DNA of 64,000 nt from Bipolaris cookei (Eukaryota; Ascomycota; Dothideomycetes; Pleosporales; Pleosporaceae): NCBI GenBank assembly GCA_002286855.1, contig NRSV01000012.1, positions 62,001 to 126,000 of the forward strand, given 5' to 3'. Positions 45,048 to 55,350 of the stretch are shown piece by piece. Position 1 is the stretch's first letter. Each line of letters begins with the position of its first letter. The notes beneath the pieces were generated by a model. It worked only from the letters and a program-made list of their open reading frames with translations, had not been told where the DNA came from and did not search any database. A program made the translations under genes and the position numbers.

Positions 45048-45689
45048 TCATTCAATCCAGTACGTCATTCTCATAACTGAAACCCCGGGCACCCTGTTTT
45101 CCGTATCCCAAGACTTCCTCAAAACGCATTTCAGCAAGTTTCCAGCCGCCTTATGATATCGTGGGAAGAATACCGCCGTCTTCTTGGTGTGTTCTTCCAG
45201 TGCTACAGCATTGGGAAATATGGTTACGGTCTCATCTTCACCTCGGCGGTGTACACCAAGTACGTCGGCAAGTTTATACAGTTGGCCTTTGAAAAGCGAT
45301 ATATGAGCGTTAGGAGGGACTTGCCAAGGCAAGAGTTTATCCACAAACTCACCTTCTCGCCCTCTTCGTACTCCTTAATATTATGAACATCTGCAATGAC
45401 CAATATCGCACAGTATCTACCACGAGAGTAGGTCTTTTGGATCTATTCTAAATCTAGCACTGAACTCCAAGACTAGTGCAGAGCGGAATTCTTGCCATGC
45501 TTCGTCTCCTGCGGTGTGACCACGTTTCCAGCCTTGCTTTTTACGAAGATGCTGAAGTTCCAAGAAAAATGATGCCTCTGGGGTTGGAGTAAAGTCATCG
45601 TAACGATAGAAGAAGGGTTTAAGTGGTTGCTTCGTCCCGAGCTTCGTCCGGGCTTCCTTCACAACGCATTCGTGTGAAAATTTGCCCAT
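45048..45689 (-). pseudogene. Uncharacterised fungal protein, probably degenerate
   Basis: The first block starts at a Met at 45689 (MGKFSHECVVKEARTK) and runs to about 45420 with FFYRYDDFTPTPEASFFLEL, KKQGWKRG and WQEFRSALVLEF. A second block, 45344..45048, contains EHTKKTAVFFPRYHKAAGNLLKCVLRKSW. The two resemble the start and end of a family of short fungal proteins of unknown role that I recognise only loosely. The piece between them (about 45345-45420) changes frame. GT-AG signals there could form small introns, so a functional spliced gene is not excluded. Its 5' end coincides with the left member of the inverted repeat pair. Confidence 0.35.
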
Positions 45690-45712
45690 TGGAAGCAACC
45701 AAGGTAATGTAA

Positions 45713-46222
45713 TATCCATCCCTGTAGGTCGAACATCCCTCCGCAACGAACCACCAACATTGCTTAAGCACCTTGCGCTTAAGCCGCAAAGACTCTTGAA
45801 TCTTAGTATATATGCCTATGCTCTTTATATCTACCTCTATCTATCGCAAGCATTAAATAACAAAATTATAGTAATCTAAGGGGTGTATATGAATCTTTCA
45901 TGCTGAGCGTTGGAGATGTAACAACGATACGCCCCTGTTCAACCCTTTATAGAAGCAAAGCTGGCTTATTCGGAAGTCTTATATTATGCATAATAAACTA
46001 AAGACACTATGTGTGTTATATTAAGATAGGCAGCCTCTGTTTAGGTGCACTCCGAGTTTGTTCGGCTCGGTGTGCTAGTCTTTCGCGTTTGGCGAGAGGA
46101 TTTAGAACGCCGACAAAGCAGCATTATGAACATTTAGCGGGCTACAATGTACACCTGCGCTATGCCAAAAGAGCTGAAGCTGTGGCGCAGAGTTCTAGAA
46201 GCTTCCATTGGGTTCTGCGCAA
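45713..46222 (+). repeat. Left copy of a ~500-bp inverted repeat pair
   Basis: About 510 bp that aligns by eye, in reverse orientation, with 52787..53290. Highly similar blocks include CACTCCGAGTTTGT near 46048 and GGCGAGAGGATTTAGAACGC near 46093. Divergence is mostly single-base differences with small indels. Both copies keep similar but broken short frames, for example LARGFRTPTKQ and VHLRYAKR. The identity of the repeated element is unknown. Confidence 0.75.
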
Positions 46223-46355
46223 GTGTGTAGTCGCTAGCTATTCTTAGAAGCGGACTGGTTGCGGATCGTGCTGGCTTCTTGCTCGAGGTGTCCCTCAGTC
46301 ACCCCAACCATGAACATGGACCCAGCCAGCTAGGCGCTCACGAAACGTCTGCCTG

Positions 46356-48021
46356 ATGGTGTGTGTGTGTGACACATGTGCTGCTCGGTCAGAGCATGGC
46401 AACGTTCCTATCTCAACTCTGATCCACCGTAGGCTTGGACGACGCTCGCGAGCAGAGCAGGCTCAGAGTCAGCAGTACTTGACTCGAGAGGAAGAGAAGG
46501 CCCTTGTAACGTTCCTGCTACTGATGTCTAGTCTCGGGCAACCTGTCCACGTTAAGTAATTTCGCTCGCTAGCCTTTAGCATAACCCGCCAGCGGTCCAC
46601 GAAGAAGTCGATCAAGCGTCCAGGGAAGAACTGGCCACGAGCTTTCGAGAAGCGTCATCCCGAGCTCCAGGCGAGAAGGGTCAGATCGATAGACTGGAAG
46701 CGTTACGGAAACAACATACACGAGAAGATAGTGGAGTGGTTCGATGTAATTGGCCAGGTACTACAGGATCCATGCATACTGCCAAAAAACGTGTATAACA
46801 TGGACGAAACTGGAGTCATGCTAAGCATGCTCGGCTCAGCAAAAGTCTTAGTCGGCAAGAACGATCGGCAAGGTAGTAGGGGTGTGGGTGTGAAGCGTAC
46901 TTTGGTAACTGCTATTGAGTGCATCAGTGCTGACGGCAGGGCCCTCCTGCCACTCATTATATGGCCAGCATCGACTCATCGCAGCAACTGGACCACGCAC
47001 GAGAACCCTGGATGGCACTGTGCACACTGGGAGAACGGATATAACGACTCTAAGATTAGCTTAGAGTGGCTTAAGCGTGTGTTTGAGCCCCAGACACACG
47101 AGGGAGCAGATGGAAAACCACAAGTGCTAATCTGTGATGGCTTCGGAACGCATGAAACGCTCGAGATTCTAGAGTTTTGGTTTGCTAACAACACTATCTT
47201 ATGTCGTCTGCCTTCTCACACCTCTCATAAGCTACAGCCATGCGATGTCGGCCCTTTTGCACCTTTAAAGAGCACGTATCGTGAACAAGTCGAGCGACTC
47301 AACCAAAGAGGCGTAGATATCGTTGGCAAAGAGCATTTTACTTATCTTTACAACCCTGCAAGAGATCGCGCACTAACCAAAAGGAACATCAGGGCTGGGT
47401 GGTCTGCAACTGGGCTGTTCCCTTTCAACCCGGAACGGGTGCTCAGAGATGTCCCTAAACCTCCAGCGGAAGTAAGCAACATATTAAATCCAGGAACTGA
47501 GACTGCAAGCACTGATGTGCTGGACGATATACCCCGTACACCTACCACGCCAGTAATACCAGTAATGACAGAAGCGCTTACGACGCTGCACGATCTAATT
47601 ATAAAGGACACACGTGCTCGAAAAGACGAGTAAGGACCGTCTACAGAAACGTGTACAGAAACTGGCAAGCGCCGCTAAAGTATCGTTCGCCGAACAAGCC
47701 CTCCTTAGAGATCATAATCATTTCCTCCTTCAGATCAACCGAGAAGCGAAAACCCGCCAGTTGACAAAGTCAGTAGGTCTAGGCAAGGCTAAGGTGATGA
47801 GTTTCGAAGATCTTGAGGAGGCTAGGGCAAAGCGTGCTGCGGAGGAGCAAGCTTTGGCAAGCAAGCCGAAGCGCGGGCGCAAGCGCAAAAGCGACGCGTT
47901 AGGAGGATGGACGGTCCTGCCGTCGCCAAAGCCCAAAGTGTTAGCAGTGCAACGGATCGATGCGCCTGAGCTAACGCGTGCGCCGGTATCTGCATGGAGA
48001 GCGCCTGTAGCTAGGATGTAC
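46356..48021 (+). pseudogene. pogo/Fot-type transposase, lightly damaged
   Basis: A nearly continuous frame. The N-terminal part (46356..46556) has an HTH-like LTREEEKALVTFLLLMSSLG and ends at a TAA (46557-46559). The same frame then continues through 46560..47630 with the DDE motifs YNMDETGVM, LICDGFGTHET and HKLQPCDVGPFAPLK. The C-terminal part lies in another frame (about 47614..48021). One premature stop and one frameshift separate it from an intact gene. It differs in sequence from the element at 39452, so it is a different family. I could not define terminal inverted repeats. Confidence 0.85.
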
Positions 48022-48573
48022 TAGACCGCTTTCTCTAGCTCTGTATAATGGGGTCTCGCGGCGTTGAGTAGGCTGAATAGAAAGGCGAATTTAAATCGGG
48101 TTAAAACCTAGATGTTGTCCACAAGTGTCACATTTGCGCGGCTGCTTTCTTGTTTGGTTCTGCGTCGTAACGGACAAGCTTTAAAACGCGTCAGTGCTTA
48201 GACTCCTATTAACAGTGTCAAGGGCCTCATGTCCTCTGTAGCTCTCGATGCAGACGCGCTTCAGCCTTGCGAGCAGTGCATGACGCATGCATGGAGCCAC
48301 GCCTTACCCCGCCTGAGGCTTCACATAGGCTTCATCCCCAAGTCAAGAACACAGCGAGAGCCGGCATCTTGAGCTCGCGATATCTTGACGCATCACAGTA
48401 TCCCGCTGGTATCTGAGCTGGTGCGCCTGCTCGTCATTCTCTCAATATGATGACCATTCATCAATAGCAGGAAAGCAGCTAGCAAGCAAGCGCCCGCACC
48501 ACTATGCTACTAGGTTCAGCCTTTCGAGTTCTGTTGCTTATTGAACATACCTACTATACACCCACACGAACCT

Positions 48574-51500
48574 ATGAGGCTCTTACAGTACAGCGAAAGC
48601 GGAGAGCTTAGTATCCATAGCTTCGACGATGGCGATACACCCCCCTACGCGATACTTTCACACACCTGGGGCGCAGATGGCGACGAAGTGACGTTTGCAG
48701 ACCTCCAGACAGGCGGCGGCAAGACAAAGCCGGGCTATGAGAAGATCGTCTTCTGCGGAAGACAGGCGCGGCGCGACAGCCTCCAGTACTTCTGGATCGA
48801 CACATGCTGCATTAACAAGAGTGATAAGGCTGAGCTCGCCTGTGCTATTAGGTCAATGTTTCGCTGGTACCGCAACACAGTTAGATGCTATGTCTATTTG
48901 TCAGATGTGTCAAAAAGGAAGAGGAAAGCCTACGACAGAGCCACTGAGATTAGCTGGGAGCCTGCTTTCAGGTCGAGCCGGTGGTTTACACGTGGCTGGA
49001 CGCTTCAAGAGCTTCTCGCTCCTGCCACTGTCCAGTTCTTCTCGCGTGAAGGAGAGAGCCTTGGTAGCAAGATATCATTGCAGGCGATAATCCGCGAGAT
49101 AACGAGTATTCCGTCCGAAGTGCTCAACGGCGCCCCACTTTCTCGTTCTAGCGTCAACGAGCGGTTGAGGTGGGCAGAAGGCCGGGTGACTCGGCGCGAC
49201 GAGGACAGAGCATACTGCTTGCAAGGCATCCTCAATGTTGAGCTAGCACCGGTATATGGCGAGGGCGAGGCCGGTGCTTTCGATCGTCTGAAGCGCGAGA
49301 TGTACAAGCTGGAACAATGCATTCAAGACATACACCAAACGGACCCGCGCGACGACAAGAAGCGCATCGAGGAGACAAAAGGCGGACTGCTAGCAGATTC
49401 ATACCGCTGGATCCTCGACAACACCGCGTTCAAGCAGTGGAATGAGGACAAGCACAGCCGACTGCTTTGGGTCAAAGGCGATCCTGGCAAGGGAAAGACA
49501 ATGCTGCTGTGTGGCATTATCAACGAACTGCAAAGTTCTTTACCTCAGAATACTCTTCTGTCATACTTCTTCTGCCAAGCGACTGATTCGCGAATCAACA
49601 GTGCCACAGCTGTGCTACGGGGTTTATTGTATATGCTTGTGCATCAGCACCCGTCCCTTGTATCGCACGTCCGCAAGAAGCACGACCATGCAGGTAAAAG
49701 CTTGTTCGAGGACGTTAATGCCTGGGTAGCCTTGACAGAAATCTTCGCGGACGTGTTGCGAGATCCAAACCTGAGCACTACATACCTGATCATTGACGCT
49801 CTGGATGAGTGCATCACTGACAGGCCGAAGCTTCTGGAATTTATCGCGAGGCAATCTACATCTCAATGCGCCAAGTGGATTGTTTCTAGCCGCAACTGGC
49901 CAGACATCGAAGCACAGCTAGAGAATGCAGAACAGAAAGTAAAACTAAGCCTTGAGCTAAACGCAGAGTCTGTTGCTGCAGCGGTTGACATCTTTATCCA
50001 GCAAAAGGTGGCTCAGTTGGCGCAGGAAAAGCAGTACAAGACGGAAATGCGACACACAGTACTCCAGCACTTGACCTCCAACGCAAATGATACCTTCCTC
50101 TGGGTAGCGATAGTGTGTCAAGATCTACGAGCGATAGCGAATCGACACGTGCTGAAGAAGCTTGCCCTGTTCCCGCCTGGGCTGGACCCCTTGTACAGGA
50201 GGATGCTGCATCGGATAAGCGAATCAGACGACGCTGAAATCTGTCAGCAGGTGCTGGCTTCGGCCGCGATCTTTTATCGGCCTGTTACGATCCCTGAACT
50301 GACTGCACTTGTTGAACGGCTTGAAGACTTTGTCGACGACCCAGAATCAGCCCGGGAGATTATTAGCCTTTGTGGATCTTTTCTTACTCTGCAAGAAGAT
50401 ACAGTCTACTTTGTGCATCAGTCTGCAAAGGACTTCCTTTTTGCAAAGGCTTATAACAATATCTTTCCAGCTGAAACTAAAGAGGTTCATCAAATGATCT
50501 TCTCAAGGTCGCTTGTAATTCTGTCTAGGACATTGCAGAGGGACATGTACAGCCTGCAGACGCCAGGATTTTATATCAAGGACGTCCAACGGCCTGATCC
50601 AGACCCATTATCAGCGTTACGCTACCCGTGCATCTACTGGATTGATCATCTACACGATTCAAATGATGTTCATAACCTGCAAGTCACAGGTATTGCTAAT
50701 CAGTTCCTAAAGGAAAAGTATCTCTACTGGCTAGAAGGGCTTAGTCTGTGCGATAATGTAGAAAAAGGTGTAGTCTCAATAGAAAAACTATGGTCACTAG
50801 TGCAGGTACGTTATAAGGATACTGCATATATATATAATATAATATAGACTAACGTAAGTTGGAGATGTCTGACCAAAAGAGCCTCACTCAGCTTGTTCAA
50901 GATGCTCGGCGATTCATCATGTATCACAAAGAGGCAATAAAGAGCTACCCTCTTCAAACATATGCATCTGCGTTGTTGTTCAGTCCAACAGGTAGCCTAA
51001 TAAGGCAGCTGTTTCAGCATGAAGAGCCTAAAGGAATCACCATTAAGCCGGCTATGAGCGACAACTGGGGCGCATGCCTGCAGACACTGGAGGGCCATAG
51101 CGATTGGGTCACATCGGTGGCCTTCTCCCTTAACTCCAGCCAGCTAGCCTCTGCGTCCCACGACAACACTATCAGGATCTGGGATCCAAGCAGCGGAGCG
51201 TGCCTGCAGACGCTAGAGGGCCATAGTGATTGGGTCACATCGGTGGCCTTCTCCCACAACTCCAGCCAGCTAGCCTCCACGTCCCACGACAACACTGTCA
51301 GGATCTGGGATCCAAGCAGCGGAGCGTGTCTGCAGACGCTAGAGGGTCATAACGACTGGGTCACATCAGTGGCCTTCTCCTACAACTCTAGACAGCTAGC
51401 TTCTGGGTCTCGCGACAACACAATTAGGATATGGGATCCGAGTAGCGGAGCATGTCTGCAGACGCTAGAGGGCCACAATAGTTCAATCACCTCAGTGACC

Positions 51501-52526
51501 TTCTTCCACAACTCCAGCCAGCTAGCCTCCGCTTCCTACGACAAGACTATCAAAATCTGGGATCCAAGTAGCGGAGCGTGCCTGCAGACGCTAAAGGGCC
51601 ATAACGATTGGGTCACATCGGTGGCCTTCTCCTACAACTCTAGCCAGCTAGCCTCTGCATCCCACGATAAGACTATCAGAATCTGGGATTCAAGTAGCGG
51701 AGCGTGCCTGCAGATGCTAAAGGGCCATAACGATTGGGTCACATCGGTGGCCTTCTTCTACGACTCTAACCACCTAGCCTCCGCTTCCCACGACAAGACT
51801 ATCAGAATATGGGATCCAAGCAGCGGAGCGTGTCTGCAGACGCTGGAGAGCCATAGTAGTTCGATTACCTCGGTGGCCTTCTTCCCTAACTCCAGCCAGC
51901 TGGCCTCTGGGTCTCGCGACAACACAATTAGGATATGGGATCTAAGCAGCGGAGCGTGCCTGCAGATGCTAGAGGGCCACAATAGTTCAGTCACCTTAGT
52001 GGCCTTCTCCCACGACTCCAGCCAGCTAGCCTCCGCGTCCCATGACAAGACTATCAAAATCTGGGATTCAAGTAGCGGAGCGTGCCTACAGACGCTAGAG
52101 GGCCATAGAGGTTCAGTCATCTTAGTGGCCTTCTCCCCTAACTCTAGTCAGCTAGCCTCCGCGTCCCACGACAAGACTATCAAAATCTGGGATCCAAGCA
52201 GCGGAGCGTGCCTACAGGATCTCAACTTTGGCAAGGTTCTAAGACACCTATCGTTTAACTCTATTGGGTCTTCTCTCCATACCGAAATAGGTACTATTGT
52301 TATTCAGAGCTCAGAAGTTTCTAACATGAGAGATACTATGAAACCTGAGCCGTCCATGCATGTAGGCATAGGCCTTAGCCCAGAAAGGGTATGGATCAAG
52401 TATACTGGCAACAATATGCTGTGGGTGCCATCGGAGTATCGCCCGTCGTGCTCATCTGTGTGCGGGAGCATGATTGGCATAGGCGCTAGATCTGGAAGAG
52501 TATGGACTTGTCGTATTGATTGTTAA
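48574..52526 (+). CDS. HET-NACHT-WD40 (HNWD) NLR-like protein
   Basis: Two exons, 48574..50805 and 50865..52526, joined by a 59-nt intron with GTACGT donor, ACTAAC branch point and GGAG acceptor; 1297 aa. The HET domain comes first (YAILSHTWGADGDEV, FWIDTCCINK, RWFTRGWTLQELLAP). The NACHT ATPase follows: Walker A GDPGKGKT (about 302-309) and Walker B LIIDALDEC (about 405-413). A helical winged region contains VYFVHQSAKDFL. From about residue 813 there are nine 42-residue WD repeats with almost identical sequence, then a decayed tenth repeat. This is the architecture of het-d, het-e and het-r of Podospora anserina, where the WD array recognises a non-self partner and HET causes cell death. No stop or frameshift is seen. 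The first Met of the MRLLQYS start is used. Confidence 0.93.
51069..52202 (+). repeat. Nine tandem 126-bp repeats encoding WD40 units
   Basis: Nine units of exactly 126 bp (42 codons), each opening with GACLQ and ending with IWD plus three residues. The units are close to identical at DNA level over long stretches. Amino-acid differences concentrate at a few positions: 11-14 (SDWV, NSSI, RGSV), 21-22, 29, 31, 33, 36 and 40. The exact unit length in all nine copies indicates unequal crossing-over or gene conversion inside the array. Confidence 0.95.
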
Positions 52527-52786
52527 CGTAGTATAAATGTTTAGAGCGATAATAAACAAGGATGCGCACAAATAGATAGGGCATCTATTGTCATGTCGAA
52601 GCGTTGGGAACTCACAGAAGTGACTGTCGCTATGAATAGTAATGCTAAAAGCCAGGTTTTCGCTACTCGTATGTTTTCTTTGACCACATAAGTGTGCTTG
52701 GAGTGTGGGTAAGAGGTTTGCAGATCGAGCATGTGATTGTGGGCCGGTATCGTACGCTACAGTTATTTTCAGCAGTTGAGCAGCTG

Positions 52787-53290
52787 AACCAGGTAGACGT
52801 TTCTAGAACGCTGCGCCACAGCTTCAGTTCTTTTGGCATAGCGCAGGTGTACATCGTAGGCCGCTAAGCGTTTGTAATCCTGCTTTGTCGGCGTTCTAAA
52901 TCCTCTCGCCAAACGCGAAGGACTAGCACACCGAGCCGGACAAACTCGGAGTGTATCTAGATAGAGGCTGCATATCTTCATATAATATTCATAGCTTTTC
53001 TAGCTTACTAGGATTCATATAGGACCTCCGAGAGAGCAAGTTGTACTTCTATAGAGGGTAGAACAAGGGTGTGTCGTCGTTACAGCTTCTATAGCCAACA
53101 CGAGAGATGCACATACGCACCTTTAATTACTGTAATATTGCTATTTGAGGCTTTTGATAGATAGAAGTAGATCTAAAGAGTATATGAATATATATTTAAA
53201 TCTAAGAGTCTCCGCAACTTAGGCGTGAGGTACTTGAACAATGTTGGTGGCTCGTTACGGAGGGATGTTCGACCCGTAGGGACGGACGTT
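52787..53290 (-). repeat. Right copy of the ~500-bp inverted repeat pair
   Basis: Reverse complement of this stretch aligns with 45713..46222. Together they bracket about 7.6 kb containing the second pogo transposase and the HNWD gene. Confidence 0.75.
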
Positions 53291-54232
53291 AAGACCGGAA
53301 GATGAATGATGAAAATAAGTTAGTGTCCTTAATCAAATATATCGTCGATGAAGGGGTTTCATTCTAGCACAGCGGCGATAGGAGTGAGGGTTGTGGTCGG
53401 ATTCACTACTCCCGAGACAACGCCAAGCCATTCACATATGCATACCACCAGCCAATGATCTAGGTTGCGCCTCCTCTCAAAGTGTAGTTGCCATTCTACG
53501 AAGTGTTAGGCTAGAATCTAGTGCGATTGTCCGACTTCATGTTCCAGCTGCCGCCTTTGAGAACAAGGCAAGGCTGAGACCGCCATGCTCGACGGGAATA
53601 CGGAAGTGCAACTTACACTCAAGACGACATTGTTGTTGCTCAATCGAATCTCTTGCCTTTTTTTCGAAACAAAGAGGAGTAGAACACAGTAGCAAGTTTA
53701 CATATATGGAAGCCAAGTTCAAATGGCTAACTCTTTCCAAGCAATTCAAGATGATGTATCACAGCACTATGTATAGTCCTGAGGATTAATAAAGCCTGTT
53801 TAAACTTCTTTTTTGGCTCTTGGAGTTGATACCATGTTTCCTCATTCGACACGTACTGCAGATAGTGTTGAGGTCAGGGTATGATCCTTTCTCGCACCAG
53901 TAAATCGAATATTAGTAACTTTAGTACTTTGAACCTTATCGCTTACTGAATTCATAGAGAGAGTTCTGCATCTGATGTTAGTTGGGTTTTTGGGAGCTGC
54001 AATGATATACTTACCATTATGCGACAAGCTACACTATTGCCCAGTCTCTTTACATATCTCATGTCCAAGTTTACTTTTCTTTCGGATTGTTGTTTGCACA
54101 AAGAGTAGTTCTATAAGTGGTGTCAATATGCGAGAGGTCATCCTATGGTTTTGTAAAATCTTCAAGTAGCATCATGTCAAACATTACATTCATGTTCTCT
54201 TGCACGAAGCAGTTGTGTTTCAGTTAGACGAG
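53291..54232. other. Gene-poor stretch
   Basis: About 940 bp. A plus-strand frame of 132 codons at 53391..53789 has no recognisable motif and unusual composition, and I do not call it. No repeat structure is seen. Confidence 0.4.
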
Positions 54233-54853
54233 CTAAATCTTAGAAAAAACCTCCAAGCTCTCGCGGACCTGCAAAATTCCCCCAATGGCCAGTCGTTCCC
54301 GAATACCGTGGGGCTGCAAGCCCTCGCAAAGGAAGTTATTGATATTCGCACCAACTGGCCTATACCGCAAGCCTGAGTGTGTCTCACCCAGAGTAGTAGG
54401 AGCCTTTCCAGATATGTTATTTGCCAACAATGGCGTTACTATCTTCAACCCGCCTTTTCCAATTGAATAAGCAATTTGCATCTAGTTGTCACCAAAGTCA
54501 AGGCACAGCCCAAAGTTGTGCCAGATGTCTGAAGTGAAGGGCGCCATAAAGTATATCTGGACTTTCTTGACCCATTTCCAGCCCTGAAAATAGATGACGC
54601 TGCCGGTCTTCAACATCGACTTTGTGACATTGGGGTGTATGAATCCAATGTTCTCGCCATATGTCGCCAGATCGTCACTTCTACTTGTGCCATTCGGTCC
54701 GCAAAGAGTTTTTTGCATGGGCAGTCCGACCTTGAGAGGCCAGAAATCTGCCTGGAAGTCCTGGGCCTCATGAAAAGCAAGAAGATACTCGTGTGAGAGA
54801 TTAAGAGCATATAGTGAAGTTCGCATAGAGAAAAGCCAAGTAAATTTACCAGA
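54233..54853 (-). pseudogene. Truncated GH131-family glucanase with in-frame stop
   Basis: Reads on the minus strand from TWLFSMRTSLYALNLSHEYLLAFHEAQDFQAD through TSDIWHNFGLCLDF, then a TAG (54482-54484), then on in the same frame with VTPLLANNISGK and LAIGGILQ. These blocks match GH131, secreted fungal enzymes with broad beta-glucanase activity on plant cell walls. The signal peptide and N-terminal part of the domain are missing: stops close the frame just upstream of about 54853. The end is also aberrant. It is a non-functional remnant. Confidence 0.7.
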
Positions 54854-55036
54854 AACAGTCTAGTTTTTTTTTCATTGACGAGTAGCTCGGCTCTATGGAG
54901 TGCGGTCTCACGGCCTTCGGAGGATGACGGGAAGACGGTCCGGTCACTATAAATACATTGTCAAGCTGTAGTCAAGATAGCATGTGGTGAGGTGATTTAC
55001 GTTATCTCTACCTTGATAAGTTTTGTTCCAGCTACC

Positions 55037-55350
55037 TGTTACAAGTAACAAAAGGATCTTTTCCTTGACAAGTGACGAGATGGCCGAAGGCCTAAGGACG
55101 TCCACGTCAGAAGGTAATGATCATCGCGGGGTTAGGTCACGTGATGTGCCATCCCGCTAAGAGCAACCATCCAAGGGATGGCAGGGCGCTTTGGGATGGC
55201 AGGACTGGAAGCAATGAGGATATAAGGATGGATGGGTTTCATTATTACTCTCGTTGTGGTCAACTCAAATTATACTTTCTTACTAGTATCTTTACTTAAC
55301 AAGATTGTTATTTGTTAGTCTATAGCAATATAGATTATTGTTTGTCAAAA
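55037..55350 (+). repeat. LTR-like sequence, copy A
   Basis: Begins with the palindromic TGTTACAAGTAACA and contains TATAAGGATGGATGGG followed by CTCGTTGTGGTCAACTC. It aligns in reverse orientation with 58680..59005. A TG start, a TATA-like box and AT-rich end suggest a solo LTR, but the 3' end is uncertain and no internal retrotransposon genes are attached. Confidence 0.55.

Noticed and set aside
53391..53789. 132-codon plus-strand frame
   Set aside because: Composition is irregular, no domain, and an overlapping minus-strand frame exists; likely chance.
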